NCBI RefSeq assembly: GCF_002204745.1
Contig: NZ_NIRR01000026.1
Location: 1 to 63,242, forward strand
Source: Hymenobacter amundsenii
GTDB taxonomy: Bacteria; Bacteroidota; Bacteroidia; Cytophagales; Hymenobacteraceae
Length of the DNA stretch: 63,242 nt
Direction of reading: 5' to 3'
Positions 1-9,274 of the stretch are shown here, piece by piece. The notes below the pieces were generated by a model. The model was not told the DNA's origin and ran no database searches. It saw only the letters and a program-made list of their open reading frames with translations. The position numbers were made by a program, and so were the translations under genes. Positions within the stretch are counted from its first letter, which is position 1; every line of letters begins with the position of its first letter.

Positions 1-177
1 ATGATCCGCCGGTTAGCGTAAGCATTCCAATATTCATGACTGGATTCTGATTGAATACGCCCGTTATAGGGCCAAAACATCCAGTTATGTAGGCTGAGCA
101 GCAGCAGCGGCGCCCCGATGGTGAGGTTGTAGGTGGCAATCTGGTGGGCGACGGCGGCCAAGAATCTCGCGTGCTGA
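1..177 (-). pseudogene. Partial open frame running off the left edge, cut by a repeat
   Basis: On the minus strand a reading frame runs from about position 230 to base 1 and off the window. It encodes a plausible protein stretch with a short hydrophobic run (GAPLLLLSLHNWMFW) but has no ATG, GTG or TTG start before a TGA near 230. Its upstream part lies in an inverted repeat (160-238). I read it as the edge of a gene whose 5' end was replaced or interrupted by the repeat, or as chance coding. The family is not recognised. Confidence 0.25.
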
Positions 178-238
178 TGTCTGGTTACTATGGCAACGTC
201 AGCACGCGAGATTCTTCGCTCCGCTCAGAATGACGTTC
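160..238. repeat. Inverted repeat, family A variant
   Basis: Perfect 18-bp arms (160-177 and 199-216) containing CTCGCGTGCTGA and its complement surround a 21-bp loop. A tail, CGCTCCGCTCAGAATGACG, matches the ends of the other family A copies at 26042, 28027 and 32715. It lies just upstream of the recombinase gene. Confidence 0.7.
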
Positions 239-287
239 CTTTGCCCAAATCCCCCAGTTTCTCAAGTTCCCCACCAACCCGCCTCCC

Positions 288-1190
288 ATGTCCACCTGGT
301 CCGTTGCCATCCGGCAGTTTGAAGGCTATTTGCAGCTCGAAAAATCGTTGTCGGCCAACTCGGTGGAAGCCTACGCCCGCGATGTGGATAAGTTGCGCCA
401 GTACCTGGAGCTGGAAAAGCTGCCCGCCTCGCCCCAGCAGGTAACCACCCGCATCCTGCGCGACTTTTTGGCTTGGCTGGGCGGGTTGGGCCTGGAGGCC
501 ACCTCGCAGGCCCGCACGCTCTCGGGCATCAAAGCTTTCTACCGCTTCCTGATTATGGAAGATCTGCTCACGCTCGACCCCACCGACACGCTCGAAGCGC
601 CCAAAACCGGCCGCAAGCTGCCCGATACGCTCAGCTACCCCGAAATTGAGCAGCTGCTGGGCGGCATCGACCTGAGCACGCCCGAGGGCACCCGCAACCG
701 GGCCATTCTGGAAGTGCTGTACAGTTCGGGCCTGCGGGTGAGCGAGCTGACCGGCCTGCGCCTCTCCAACCTCTACGCCGACCAGGGTTTCGTGCGCGTG
801 ACGGGCAAGGGCAACAAGGAGCGGCTCGTGCCCATCGGCCGCGACGCGCTGAAGCACCTGGGCTTCTACCTGCAAGGCATCCGGGCCCACCTCGACATCA
901 AGCCCGGCCACGAAGACACCGTGTTTCTCAACAAGCGCGGCGCGGGCCTCTCGCGGGTCATGATCTTTCACATCATTAAGGCCGCGGCCGAAAAAGCCGG
1001 CATCCGCAAAAGCATCAGCCCCCACACGTTTCGCCATAGCTTTGCCACGCACCTAATTGAAGGCGGGGCCGATTTGCGGGCCGTGCAGGAAATGCTGGGC
1101 CACGAAAGCATCACGACCACCGAAATCTACACCCATCTCGACCGCGACTATCTACGCCAGGTAATCACCGAGTTTCATCCGCGCAGCTAA
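288..1190 (+). CDS. xerD: Tyrosine site-specific recombinase XerD type
   Basis: A 300-residue cytoplasmic recombinase of normal XerC/XerD length. The N-terminal SAM-like core-binding domain covers about residues 5-90 and the catalytic domain about 115-290. All catalytic positions are present: R150 (SSGLRVSEL), K174 (GKGNKER), H246 and R249 (HTFRHSFATH), H272 (GHESITTTEIY) and nucleophile Y281. Proteins of this family resolve chromosome dimers at dif, activated by FtsK, whose gene lies about 640 bp downstream. XerC and XerD cannot be told apart from sequence alone. The start is the ATG giving MSTWSVAIRQ; a TTCCTTTG stretch near 236 could be a weak -7 box. Confidence 0.92.
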   Translation: MSTWSVAIRQFEGYLQLEKSLSANSVEAYARDVDKLRQYLELEKLPASPQQVTTRILRDFLAWLGGLGLEATSQARTLSGIKAFYRFLIMEDLLTLDPTDTLEAPKTGRKLPDTLSYPEIEQLLGGIDLSTPEGTRNRAILEVLYSSGLRVSELTGLRLSNLYADQGFVRVTGKGNKERLVPIGRDALKHLGFYLQGIRAHLDIKPGHEDTVFLNKRGAGLSRVMIFHIIKAAAEKAGIRKSISPHTFRHSFATHLIEGGADLRAVQEMLGHESITTTEIYTHLDRDYLRQVITEFHPRS

Positions 1191-1201
1191 TTGCCGCGTG
1201 G

Positions 1202-1645
1202 CTATTTGATTTGTGGACTGGCGGGTGCCGGCAAAAAGGCGCAACCCAATAGCCATTCGTTGGCTTCGGCCAGCGAATCGAAAATCTGAATCTCAAACTG
1301 GGTGAACAGTTGGTGAGCAGGGCTGGCGATGAACGTAGTGGCCAGCGTGCCGGCCCGCACCACATGGGCCACGTAGCGCAGGCCGGCAGTAGCGGCAGCC
1401 GGGGCCCACTGCTGGGCCACCCACAGCAGCGAGTCGAACCAGGGCCCGCGCAGATGGGTGTTGTCGTTGAGCAGGCAGCGGCAAGCATGCTGCTGCACGG
1501 TTTCGAGGCTGGCCCGCGCCCCTTCCTGGGCCCGGGCACCGTCGATGTAGCCCAGCCAGCTCACCGACAGCTGCTGCCGGGCGGGGTAGTAGCGCAGCCG
1601 ACAGAACTCGGCACCATCAGAATCAAGCAGCGGGCGTTCGGACAT
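1202..1645 (-). CDS. SpoIIAA/STAS-like hypothetical protein
   Basis: A 147-residue protein convergent with xerD, 11 bp between the stops. I chose the ATG at 1645 (MSERPLLDSDGAEF) over an upstream in-frame ATG at 1753 because the extra 36 residues look non-coding. A beta-rich N-terminal half, an amphipathic middle and the ending QIFDSLAEANEWL fit the SpoIIAA-like (STAS) fold, whose last helix carries a similar signature. Ligand and function are unknown. Confidence 0.7.
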   Translation of the reverse strand: MSERPLLDSDGAEFCRLRYYPARQQLSVSWLGYIDGARAQEGARASLETVQQHACRCLLNDNTHLRGPWFDSLLWVAQQWAPAAATAGLRYVAHVVRAGTLATTFIASPAHQLFTQFEIQIFDSLAEANEWLLGCAFLPAPASPQIK

Positions 1646-1801
1646 GAGAATAGCGTAATGGGCTTCGGCTTTAACGCGGAAACTGCCCGTCAGGATGTCG
1701 GCCCCCCCAGAGCTTCTGCTTTTATGCCACCTGCACCTACGGAACCCGCGCATTCACCGGCTCCATCGTTCCCGGCGTCACCGTTTCACCGCTTTTATGC
1801 C

Positions 1802-1809
1802 TAGATTTG
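1802..1809 (+). promoter_or_regulatory. Bacteroidota -7 box TAGATTTG before ftsK
   Basis: Perfect match to TAnnTTTG. It ends 19 bp before the ftsK ATG, so the transcript would have a leader of about a dozen bases. No convincing -33 TTTG is seen. Confidence 0.5.
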
Positions 1810-1828
1810 GTTTCTGGCGTACATTCTG

Positions 1829-4777
1829 ATGGCGAAAAATACCTACAAGCAACCTTCTGCTTCCGACAACGGGCGCACCAACGAGCCCCGCCCGGCCACG
1901 CCGCGTCCGGCCCGCAACCAGCCCCGGGCCACCCCCGAAGCCTCTCCGAAGGAGGGGCGTCGCAACGAGCCCAAAGCTCCGGCAGCGGCTAAAAAAGCCC
2001 GTAACCCCATCAAGATGCCCAGTTGGCAGCTGGGCAGCGTATTCGGGTTTCTGCGCGACCGGCGGTTCCAACTCTTTCTGGGTTTCTTCCTGCTCTTCGG
2101 CTCGATTTACCTCACCATCGCTTTCGTTTCGTTCCTATTCACGGGCCACGCCGATCAGAGCGTGACCGAAAGTGTGGGCCGCACCGACCTACGTGCCGCG
2201 GGCCAGGAAACGGGTAACTGGCTGGGGCTGGTGGGGGCGCTGCTGGCCGAATGGCTGATTCAGGATGGTTTCGGCATAGCCGCGTTTGCCCTGATTCCAG
2301 TGATTTTCTTTCTGGGCTACAAAGTCGTGTTTCGCCGGGCCGGCGTGTCCGTTACCTATGTGCTGGCGTTGTGCCTCTTCGCTACGCTCTGGTTGAGTGT
2401 GCTGCTGGGCTACGTGGTGCTCTCGCTGCAAAGCCCCGACATCGACCCCGCCCTGGCCCACAGCCTCGATTTCCTGTGCGGGGGCGTGGGCTACGAAACG
2501 GCCTTCTGGCTCGACAGCCTCATCGGCTGGGGCACGGTGCTGCTGCTGGCCTTCCTACTGATTTCGTTCGTGGTCTTCTTCTTCAACGTCACGAGCCTGA
2601 ACCTGGGTGGGCTGGATGCTGAGACTGTGGACGAAACCCCAGCCCCCGGCAACCGCCCCGCCACCAACGAGCCCGCCCCCTGGGCCATCGATGAGCCCGG
2701 CACCGCCGCTAACGATAATCCCCTGGGCATTACTATGCGCGACACCCGCGGCCCCATTGCTGCCCCGGAACCTATCGAGCCCGAAGCAGCTCCGCTGCGC
2801 ACTGGCGCCGTGGCCTCACCTGCCCTGGCAGCCGCTTCGGTCGCAACCTTGGCAGCCAGCACGGCGGCCACTGCTGCAATGGGAGGACTGGCTGCCGGGG
2901 CCGCCGCATTGCCCATGAGCGTGGGACCGGGGGCAGCGCCGGTGCCCGCTATTAAACCTGCCAGCGGCCCCAGTTTCTCCATTGAGGTGCCCGAGCAGGA
3001 GCCCGTGCGCCCGCCCGCGCCGCCGCTGGTTTCGAGCGTGCCCACGCCCTTGTCGCTGGCCGATTTGGCCGACGACGATGTGCCGCTGCCGGCTTCGTTG
3101 CCGGTTTCTGCTCCGCCAGCACTGGCCAAAACCGGGCTTTCGTTTGAAGTCGAAGATTCAACCACCAAACCCGAGGCCAAGCCCGAACTCGACCCTTCAG
3201 CCGGGCCCGATATGGCCGTTATTTCGGAGGAAGACGAGGACGCGGAAGTCATGCCGACCGGCGAGTACGACCCGACTCTGGATTTGCCCCGCTACCAGTA
3301 CCCGACCCTGGAGCTGCTCAACGACTACGGCCAGGCCAAAGCCCAGGTAACCAAGGAGGAGCTCGAAGCCAACAAAGACCGCATTGTCGAAACGCTGGGC
3401 CACTACGGCATCAATATCGCCAGCATCAAGGCCACCATCGGCCCCACCGTCACGCTCTACGAAATTGTGCCCGACGCCGGGGTGCGCATCAGCAAAATCA
3501 AGAGCCTGGAAGACGATATTGCCCTAAGCCTCGCGGCGCTGGGTATTCGGATCATCGCGCCTATTCCGGGTAAGGGCACCATCGGCATCGAGGTGCCGAA
3601 CGCTAAGAAGGAGATGGTGAGCATCCGCTCGGTGTTTAACACCGACAAGTTCATCACCTCCGAAATGGACCTGCCCATCGCCTTTGGGCGCACCATTACC
3701 AACGAGGTATTCGTGGTGGACTTGGCCAAGATGCCCCACCTGCTGATGGCTGGCGCCACGGGCCAGGGCAAGTCGGTGGGTTTGAACGTGATTCTGGCTT
3801 CGCTGATTTACAAGCGCCATCCCAGCCAGCTCAAGTTCGTGCTCGTCGACCCCAAAAAGGTGGAACTGAGTATTTTCAACAAGATTGAGCGCCACTTCCT
3901 GGCCAAGCTGCCCGACACTGAGGAGCCCATCATCACCGATACCAAGAAGGTGGTGAACACGCTTAACTCGCTGTGCATGGAGATGGACAAGCGCTACGAC
4001 CTGCTCAAGGATGCCGGCTGCCGCAACCTGAAAGAGTACAACCGCAAGTTCGTGGAGCGCCGCCTGAACCCCAAAAAGGGCCACCGTTACATGCCCTTCA
4101 TTGTGCTAGTGATTGACGAGCTGGCCGACCTGATGATGACGGCGGGCAAGGAGGTGGAAACGCCCATTGCGCGACTGGCCCAGCTGGCCCGCGCCATCGG
4201 TATCCACCTGATTGTGGCCACCCAACGCCCTTCAGTGAACGTGATTACCGGTATTATCAAGGCCAACTTCCCCTGCCGGATTTCCTTTAAGGTGACCAGT
4301 AAAATCGACTCGCGCACCATCCTCGATGCCGGTGGGGCCGACCAGCTCATCGGCCAGGGCGACATGCTGATTTCCCAGGGCTCCGACATCATCCGCGTGC
4401 AGTGCGCGTTTATTGATACGCCCGAAGTAGACCGCCTTTGCGACTTCGTGGGCGGGCAGCAAGGCTACCCCGATGCCTACCACCTGCCCGAAGTGGTGGG
4501 CGAGGACGGCGGCGGCAACGGTAACAGCGACGATTTCGACCCCGCCGACCGCGATAACATGTTCGAGGAAGCCGCCCGCGTGATTGTGACGCACCAGCAG
4601 GGCAGCACCTCGCTGCTCCAGCGCCGCCTCAAGCTCGGCTACAACCGCGCCGGCCGCCTGATCGACCAGTTGGAGCATGCCGGTATCGTGGGGCCATTTG
4701 AGGGCAGCAAGGCCCGGGAGGTATTAATTCCCGACGAATACAGTTTGGAACAGTTGTTGAATACACTGCCCAAGTAG
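1829..4777 (+). CDS. ftsK: DNA translocase FtsK/SpoIIIE
   Basis: A 982-residue septal motor that pumps chromosomal DNA during division. A basic, disordered N-terminus (about 1-65) is followed by transmembrane segments (about 70-250), a long Ala/Pro/Glu-rich linker (to about 490) and the RecA-like motor. Walker A is GATGQGKSVG starting at G642; Walker B is VLVIDELADLM with D763 and E764. The C-terminus (about 910-975) carries the winged-helix gamma domain that reads orienting sequences and contacts Xer recombinase. xerD lies just upstream, so translocase and recombinase genes are near neighbours. The start is supported by the -7 box at 1802. Confidence 0.96.
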   Translation: MAKNTYKQPSASDNGRTNEPRPATPRPARNQPRATPEASPKEGRRNEPKAPAAAKKARNPIKMPSWQLGSVFGFLRDRRFQLFLGFFLLFGSIYLTIAFVSFLFTGHADQSVTESVGRTDLRAAGQETGNWLGLVGALLAEWLIQDGFGIAAFALIPVIFFLGYKVVFRRAGVSVTYVLALCLFATLWLSVLLGYVVLSLQSPDIDPALAHSLDFLCGGVGYETAFWLDSLIGWGTVLLLAFLLISFVVFFFNVTSLNLGGLDAETVDETPAPGNRPATNEPAPWAIDEPGTAANDNPLGITMRDTRGPIAAPEPIEPEAAPLRTGAVASPALAAASVATLAASTAATAAMGGLAAGAAALPMSVGPGAAPVPAIKPASGPSFSIEVPEQEPVRPPAPPLVSSVPTPLSLADLADDDVPLPASLPVSAPPALAKTGLSFEVEDSTTKPEAKPELDPSAGPDMAVISEEDEDAEVMPTGEYDPTLDLPRYQYPTLELLNDYGQAKAQVTKEELEANKDRIVETLGHYGINIASIKATIGPTVTLYEIVPDAGVRISKIKSLEDDIALSLAALGIRIIAPIPGKGTIGIEVPNAKKEMVSIRSVFNTDKFITSEMDLPIAFGRTITNEVFVVDLAKMPHLLMAGATGQGKSVGLNVILASLIYKRHPSQLKFVLVDPKKVELSIFNKIERHFLAKLPDTEEPIITDTKKVVNTLNSLCMEMDKRYDLLKDAGCRNLKEYNRKFVERRLNPKKGHRYMPFIVLVIDELADLMMTAGKEVETPIARLAQLARAIGIHLIVATQRPSVNVITGIIKANFPCRISFKVTSKIDSRTILDAGGADQLIGQGDMLISQGSDIIRVQCAFIDTPEVDRLCDFVGGQQGYPDAYHLPEVVGEDGGGNGNSDDFDPADRDNMFEEAARVIVTHQQGSTSLLQRRLKLGYNRAGRLIDQLEHAGIVGPFEGSKAREVLIPDEYSLEQLLNTLPK

Positions 4778-4908
4778 AGAGGTGAGTACGGAGAGGCAGC
4801 CGAAGCGAAAAGCTTAAATGAAAAAGCTTCTTGTGTTGTTAAACTGAACAAAGTATCCCATCTCACGTCTCTGTACTCACTTCTTAGCTTACCCCTTTCC
4901 CTTTTGCA

Positions 4909-5553
4909 ATGAAAAAGTACCTCGCTCTGCTCGCTTTGTCCGTTTCGGTTACCTCCGTGGCTTCGGCCCAGCAGGACCCCAAGGCGGGCAAGATTCTGGA
5001 CCAGATGAGCGCGAAATACCAGGCCATGAAGGCCTTTAAAGCTACGTTCACCCAAACCCTCGAAAACGACGCGGCCAAGGTGAAGGAGAATTTGACCGGT
5101 GACATCACCGTGAGCGGCCAGAAGTTCCGGCTGAAAATGAGTGGCCAGGAGGTCATCAACAACGGCCAGACCATGTGGACCTACATGAAGTCGGAAAACG
5201 AAGTGAACGTGTCCGATTACGAGCCTGATGAGGAAGAAGTGTCTCCTTCCCAGATATATACACTCTACAAAAAAGGCTACAAGTACACCTATGCCGGTGA
5301 AGCCAAAGAAGGCGGCCAGACGGTGGATATCATTGAGTTGGCCCCTGAAGACCGCAGCAACCCCGTGTATAAGGTGCGCCTGAAAGTAGACCGCAACGAT
5401 AAGACGGTAAAAAGCTGGCAGATGTATAAGAAGAACGGCAACCGCTACACTTACCGAATCAGCAAGTTCCAGCCCAACGCCCCAGTCGATGCCACCACCT
5501 TCAACTTCGACAAGTCGAAGTACAAAGGGGTAAAGGTGATTGACCTGCGCTAG
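4909..5553 (+). CDS. lolA: LolA-family outer membrane lipoprotein carrier
   Basis: A 214-residue periplasmic protein. The signal peptide MKKYLALLALSVSVTSVASA ends at a type I site before QQDPKAG. The rest has the LolA pattern: an amphipathic helix (KILDQMSAKYQAMKAFKATF), a half-barrel with GDITVSGQKFRLKM, and the exposed TMWTYMK segment. LolA ferries lipoproteins from the LolCDE exporter to the outer membrane. It is 131 bp downstream of ftsK, as in many bacteria, and ends at a strong terminator. In Bacteroidota LolA-like proteins may be paralogous, so strict orthology is not certain. Confidence 0.88.
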   Translation: MKKYLALLALSVSVTSVASAQQDPKAGKILDQMSAKYQAMKAFKATFTQTLENDAAKVKENLTGDITVSGQKFRLKMSGQEVINNGQTMWTYMKSENEVNVSDYEPDEEEVSPSQIYTLYKKGYKYTYAGEAKEGGQTVDIIELAPEDRSNPVYKVRLKVDRNDKTVKSWQMYKKNGNRYTYRISKFQPNAPVDATTFNFDKSKYKGVKVIDLR

Positions 5554-5573
5554 TCGCGCTACTCAGCTAACCC

Positions 5574-5617
5574 AACCGGCCCGTCCTTGCTTTAGCAGGG
5601 GCGGGCCGGTTTTTTTA
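5574..5617. terminator. Rho-independent terminator between lolA and the Sel1 gene
   Basis: Stem AACCGGCCCG pairs with CGGGCCGGTT across a short internal loop and is followed by seven T. The T-tract overlaps the stop codon of the convergent Sel1 gene. Confidence 0.85.
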
Positions 5618-6466
5618 GAATGATTCGCCCGTGAGCAAGGCTAATTCTATAGCCGCTCTTGGATGACCAAATTTTGCTGCCCACTGAAAATACTCTTTCG
5701 CTTCTGTAGAGCGGCCCGGGATGTGCTGACCTAGCAGAGCCGCTTTTCCAAGTTGGTATAGCGCCCTCGCGCTTTCCTGTTGCGGACCTTGCTCTACAGC
5801 GCGTTCATACCAGGTAAGTGCTTGCTTCCAGTTTGGGGGAGATAAGAGCGTAAAATAATTTCCTAGCGCCACGGTAGCCATTACTTCGCCTGCCGTTTGA
5901 GCAGCTTCGAGCCACCGCTTGGCGGCGGGCATCCTTACAGGGCCCCCAATGCCACGCATATAGCAGCGTCCAAGGTCATATGTGGCAACGGTATGACCGG
6001 CAATGGCTGCTTTTTTATACCAATAGCGGGCCCTTACGTAGTTTTTCTCGGTTCCTGTGCCTTGCTCGTACATAGAGCCAAGTGGGTGCATGGCAACAAC
6101 GTAACTCAGATTCGCAGCCTCTAGGAATAGCTGGAAAGCTTTGTAGTGACTTTTGTCAACCCCCAATCCATTATCATAAGCGACGGCCAGATTATAGATT
6201 GCTAAAGGGTGACGGGCCGCCGCCGCTTTTTGCAGCCAGAAAACAGCTTGGGTATAATCTTTAGCCACGCCCCAACCATCACCATATAGCAAACCCAAAA
6301 AGTTCATGGCACTAATATTACCTAACTCAGCTGCCTGATGAAGTAATATTGAAGCCCGCTTGATATATTTAGAAGAGTAGTTGCGCGTCCAGCGCGAGCG
6401 ATAGAAGACAACCAGAGCCCGGCGGGTATTATCAGCCGCAATAGTATAATCGAATGGAAGTGGCAA
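5615..6466 (-). CDS. Sel1-like repeat protein
   Basis: About 283 residues built of roughly six Sel1 (TPR-like) repeats, for example AMNFLGLLYGDGWGVAKDY and AIYNLAVAYDNGLGVDKSHY. Such solenoids act as protein-interaction scaffolds; no partner is identifiable. The start is uncertain: the frame stays open into the divergent DUF2851 gene. The TTG at 6466 avoids overlap, while the ATG at 6547 would overlap that gene by 36 bp. No signal peptide is seen with the chosen start. The gene is visibly richer in A and T than its neighbours, which suggests recent acquisition or relaxed composition. Confidence 0.75.
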   Translation of the reverse strand: MPLPFDYTIAADNTRRALVVFYRSRWTRNYSSKYIKRASILLHQAAELGNISAMNFLGLLYGDGWGVAKDYTQAVFWLQKAAAARHPLAIYNLAVAYDNGLGVDKSHYKAFQLFLEAANLSYVVAMHPLGSMYEQGTGTEKNYVRARYWYKKAAIAGHTVATYDLGRCYMRGIGGPVRMPAAKRWLEAAQTAGEVMATVALGNYFTLLSPPNWKQALTWYERAVEQGPQQESARALYQLGKAALLGQHIPGRSTEAKEYFQWAAKFGHPRAAIELALLTGESF

Positions 6467-6511
6467 TTGATAAATGAGTTGAATGAAACCGATAGAATGA
6501 GCGTGTAAATT

Positions 6512-7798
6512 ATGCAGGAAGATTTTCTCCACTATATCTGGCAGCATCAGTACTTCGATAAAACGGACCTGACTACCGACGATGGCCAGCTGATAACTGT
6601 ACTGCGGCCCGGCCACCGCAACCCCGACGCGGGCCCCGATTTTCTCAATGCCCGCCTCCAAGTGGGGGAGGTGGAGTGGAGTGGGGCCGTGGAAATCCAT
6701 CTGCGGGCCTCCGACTGGCACCGCCACCACCACCAGACCGACCCCAAGTACGACCAGGTAGTGCTGCACGTGGTGCACGCGGCCGATGCCGAAGTGCAAC
6801 GCACCAATGGCTCCGTTATTCCGGTGCTGGAACTGGCAGCACGGCTGCCGGCTGGGGCGCTGGCGGCCTATGAGCAGTTACAGCGCCAGCCGCCCGAAGC
6901 GCTGCTGCCCTGCGCCGCGCTGCTGCCCCAGGTACCGGAACTAACGCGCACCATGATGCTGGGCCGGACGCTGCTGGAACGCATGGAACAGAAGGCCGAC
7001 CGCGTAACCGAGCTGCACGAACGGCTGGGCCAGGACTGGGAAGCCACCGCCTGGCACGCGCTGGCGGCGGCTTTCGGCTTCCAGAAAAACAATGAGCCGC
7101 TGAGCCGCCTGGCCAAAGCACTGCCGCTGGCGCTGCTGCGCCGCTACCGCGCCGATGCCCGACAACTGGCCGCGCTGATGTTCGGGCAGGCTGGTTTCCT
7201 GGACGACGAGCCGCTGGACGATTTCAGCCGCGACCTGCGGACGGAATATGAGTTTCTGCGTCACAAGCATAACCTGCACGGTACGGCGCTGGCGGTTCAC
7301 GAGTGGAATTTTCTGCGGTTACGGCCGGCCAATTTTCCCACCGTGCGCCTGGCCCAGCTCACGGCCCTGCTTCATGCCCGGCCCACGCTCTTCGACGCCC
7401 TGCTCACGGCCCATGACGTGCGGGCACTGGAGCAGTTTTTCCGGGCTCCGCTGCCCGAATACTGGCAAACCCATACCCGCCCCGGTCGCCCTGGTAAGGT
7501 GGCGCCCCTCGGACGCAGCAGCGTAGACCTGCTGATAACCAACACCGTGGTGCCGCTCCGGGTGGCGCATGCCCGTTCAGTGGGCCAGCCCGAGCAGGTC
7601 GAAGCCGCGCTGAGTCTGCTCGACCAGCTGCCGCCGGAGCATAATCGCCTCACCGACACCTACGAGGCCGCCGGGTTCCGCCACGCCTGCGCCGCCGACT
7701 CCCAAGCCCTGCTGGCGCTGGAGCGCGGCTATTGTGCGCCCCGCCGGTGCGTGCATTGTGGTATCGGCGCGAGCCTGCTCCGCCCACGCAGGCAGTAA
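6512..7798 (+). CDS. DUF2851 family protein
   Basis: 428 residues. The N-terminus MQEDFLHYIWQHQYFD, the segment RPGHRNPDAGPDFLNARL, VEIHLRASDWHRHHH and VVLHVVH are hallmarks of DUF2851, a family conserved in Bacteroidota. The C-terminus has a cysteine cluster (CAPRRCVHCGIG) typical of the family and possibly metal binding. Biochemical function is unknown. It is divergent from the Sel1 gene, with starts 45 bp apart at most, so the two promoters must overlap. Confidence 0.88.
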   Translation: MQEDFLHYIWQHQYFDKTDLTTDDGQLITVLRPGHRNPDAGPDFLNARLQVGEVEWSGAVEIHLRASDWHRHHHQTDPKYDQVVLHVVHAADAEVQRTNGSVIPVLELAARLPAGALAAYEQLQRQPPEALLPCAALLPQVPELTRTMMLGRTLLERMEQKADRVTELHERLGQDWEATAWHALAAAFGFQKNNEPLSRLAKALPLALLRRYRADARQLAALMFGQAGFLDDEPLDDFSRDLRTEYEFLRHKHNLHGTALAVHEWNFLRLRPANFPTVRLAQLTALLHARPTLFDALLTAHDVRALEQFFRAPLPEYWQTHTRPGRPGKVAPLGRSSVDLLITNTVVPLRVAHARSVGQPEQVEAALSLLDQLPPEHNRLTDTYEAAGFRHACAADSQALLALERGYCAPRRCVHCGIGASLLRPRRQ

Positions 7799-7893
7799 GT
7801 GTCGGCTGTGGGGACACGCTGCTGTGGAGCGTATAGGTAACCGCTTCTGCTCCGCAGCTTGTAGCTTGCACTTCTCTTAAATCTGCATCGGCC

Positions 7894-9153
7894 TTGCTGC
7901 TCAAACTTCTCCTTGCCCTATTGCTTAATGCTGGCCTGCTGTGGCTGCTGTGGCGGTGGCTGCTCCGGGTGCGGCAACTGCCTGCGGTGGGCCGGTGGGT
8001 GCTCCCTACGCTGCTACTCAAGCTGCTGGCCACGGCGCTTTCGGTGTACACGTTGAGCGAAGATGGGAAGTACTTTCTGGTTTGGTCGCGGCGGCTAACG
8101 GAGCAGCTCTGGCAAGCCCCCACCGACTGGGCCCGGATGCTGCTGACCGATGAGTTTCACTGGAGCACCTGGAAGCTGGTATACCACGGGCTTTCGAATA
8201 CGTTTTTCCTGATTAAGCTGCTCTCGGTGCTCAATCTGGCCAGTATGGGCAACGCTTGGCTGAACGCGCTGTACTTGTCGTTGCTGAGCTTTGTGGGCAG
8301 TTGGGAGTTGGTGCGGCAGGTGCGGCAGCGGTGGCCCGAATCGGTGCCGGGCGCGGCGGTGGTAGCCTTTCTGCTCTGGCCCACGGTGGTGTACTGGACT
8401 TCGGGCCTGACCAAGGAAAGCCTGTTGGTAGGCAGCGGGGCCCTGGTGCTGGCGTTGGTCCTGAGGCTGGCTTACGGTCCGGCTGGCCGACGGGGGGCAC
8501 TGGTGGCAGGGCTACTGGCAGCGGCCGTGCTGCACTTCAAAATGCGCTATTTCTTTGCCGTGGTGCTGTTCGGGGTACTGGCCGGGCTCGGCCTGATCCG
8601 AGCTTTGCAGCAGCTTGGGTTGGTCCGCAGTCGGTTGGCGCAGCTGGTGGTGGTGGTGGCCCTGCTGGGCGGCGGGGCCTGGGCGGCTGGCCAGGTCAGT
8701 CCCGTGTTCCGAGCCAACCGCTTCACCTCGCAACTCCAACGCAACTACTCCAGCCTGCTGGCTAGCTCCCGCAACCGCCCGCATCTAAGCTACCCTAACC
8801 TGCAACCCACCACCGAAAGTGTGGTGGCCCACGCCCCGCTGGCGGCAGTGAATACGCTGGTCAGGCCCTGGTTTTGGGAGGGAGGGTCGGTGCTTTACGT
8901 GGTGGCCGGCCTCGAAAACTTGTTGCTGCTGGCGGTGTTTGGGGTAGCCTTGGTCGCGCTAGCCCGCGGCTGCTCCGGCCGGCTGCCTTTCGCGCTGGTG
9001 CTGGTGTTGCTGCTCTACTGCCTGATACTGGCCGCGCTGCTAGGCCTCACCACCCCCAACCTGGGTACCCTCAGCCGCTACCGCACCACGTTCCTGCCTT
9101 TCTTGCTGCTGCTACTGCTGCAGAACGGCTACGTTGCCCGCTGGCTGAAATGA
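7894..9153 (+). CDS. Polytopic membrane protein, polymerase- or glycosyltransferase-like
   Basis: 419 residues with about ten predicted hydrophobic segments. It starts at TTG (MLLKLLLALLLN); no in-frame ATG fits better. The motif WPTVVYWTSGLTKESLLVGS resembles the membrane motif of EpsG-like and other polysaccharide polymerase proteins of Bacteroidota, which show a Ser-Gly-x-x-Lys-(D/E)-Ser loop. A basic, periplasm-sized loop (about 270-310) precedes the last helices. A role in surface polysaccharide assembly is a guess from that motif and from the acyltransferase gene downstream. Confidence 0.7.
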   Translation: MLLKLLLALLLNAGLLWLLWRWLLRVRQLPAVGRWVLPTLLLKLLATALSVYTLSEDGKYFLVWSRRLTEQLWQAPTDWARMLLTDEFHWSTWKLVYHGLSNTFFLIKLLSVLNLASMGNAWLNALYLSLLSFVGSWELVRQVRQRWPESVPGAAVVAFLLWPTVVYWTSGLTKESLLVGSGALVLALVLRLAYGPAGRRGALVAGLLAAAVLHFKMRYFFAVVLFGVLAGLGLIRALQQLGLVRSRLAQLVVVVALLGGGAWAAGQVSPVFRANRFTSQLQRNYSSLLASSRNRPHLSYPNLQPTTESVVAHAPLAAVNTLVRPWFWEGGSVLYVVAGLENLLLLAVFGVALVALARGCSGRLPFALVLVLLLYCLILAALLGLTTPNLGTLSRYRTTFLPFLLLLLLQNGYVARWLK

Positions 9154-9235
9154 GTTGTCGGTTGCCAATGGTAATACGTCGAACAGACTCACCACCGACA
9201 ACTAACAACTGACAACCAGCAACTGGACACTGAAA
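9153..9235. repeat. Word-type inverted element D1
   Basis: Perfect 10-bp arms AGTTGTCGGT (9153-9162) and ACCGACAACT (9194-9203), followed by further copies of the same word (AACTGACAACC). It begins in the stop codon of the membrane-protein gene. It shares architecture, but not the exact word, with elements at 9936, 17386, 33701, 35192 and 36357. Confidence 0.65.
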
Positions 9236-9245
9236 ACTGAACCCG

Positions 9246-9253
9246 TATCTTTG
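9246..9253 (+). promoter_or_regulatory. -7 box TATCTTTG before the acyltransferase gene
   Basis: Perfect TAnnTTTG match 50 bp before the ATG at 9304. It would place the hairpin at 9275-9297 in the 5' leader. Confidence 0.5.
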
Positions 9254-9274
9254 CCTTTCTGAATTGAACTCCTC

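Noticed and set aside
225..1052. Open frame of 275 codons opposite xerD
   Set aside because: Antisense shadow of a well conserved recombinase; GC-rich coding DNA keeps the opposite frame open.
1..1828. dif site next to xerD/ftsK
   Set aside because: No 28-bp dyad with two 11-bp Xer arms was recognised in the gaps; the repeats there have different structure.
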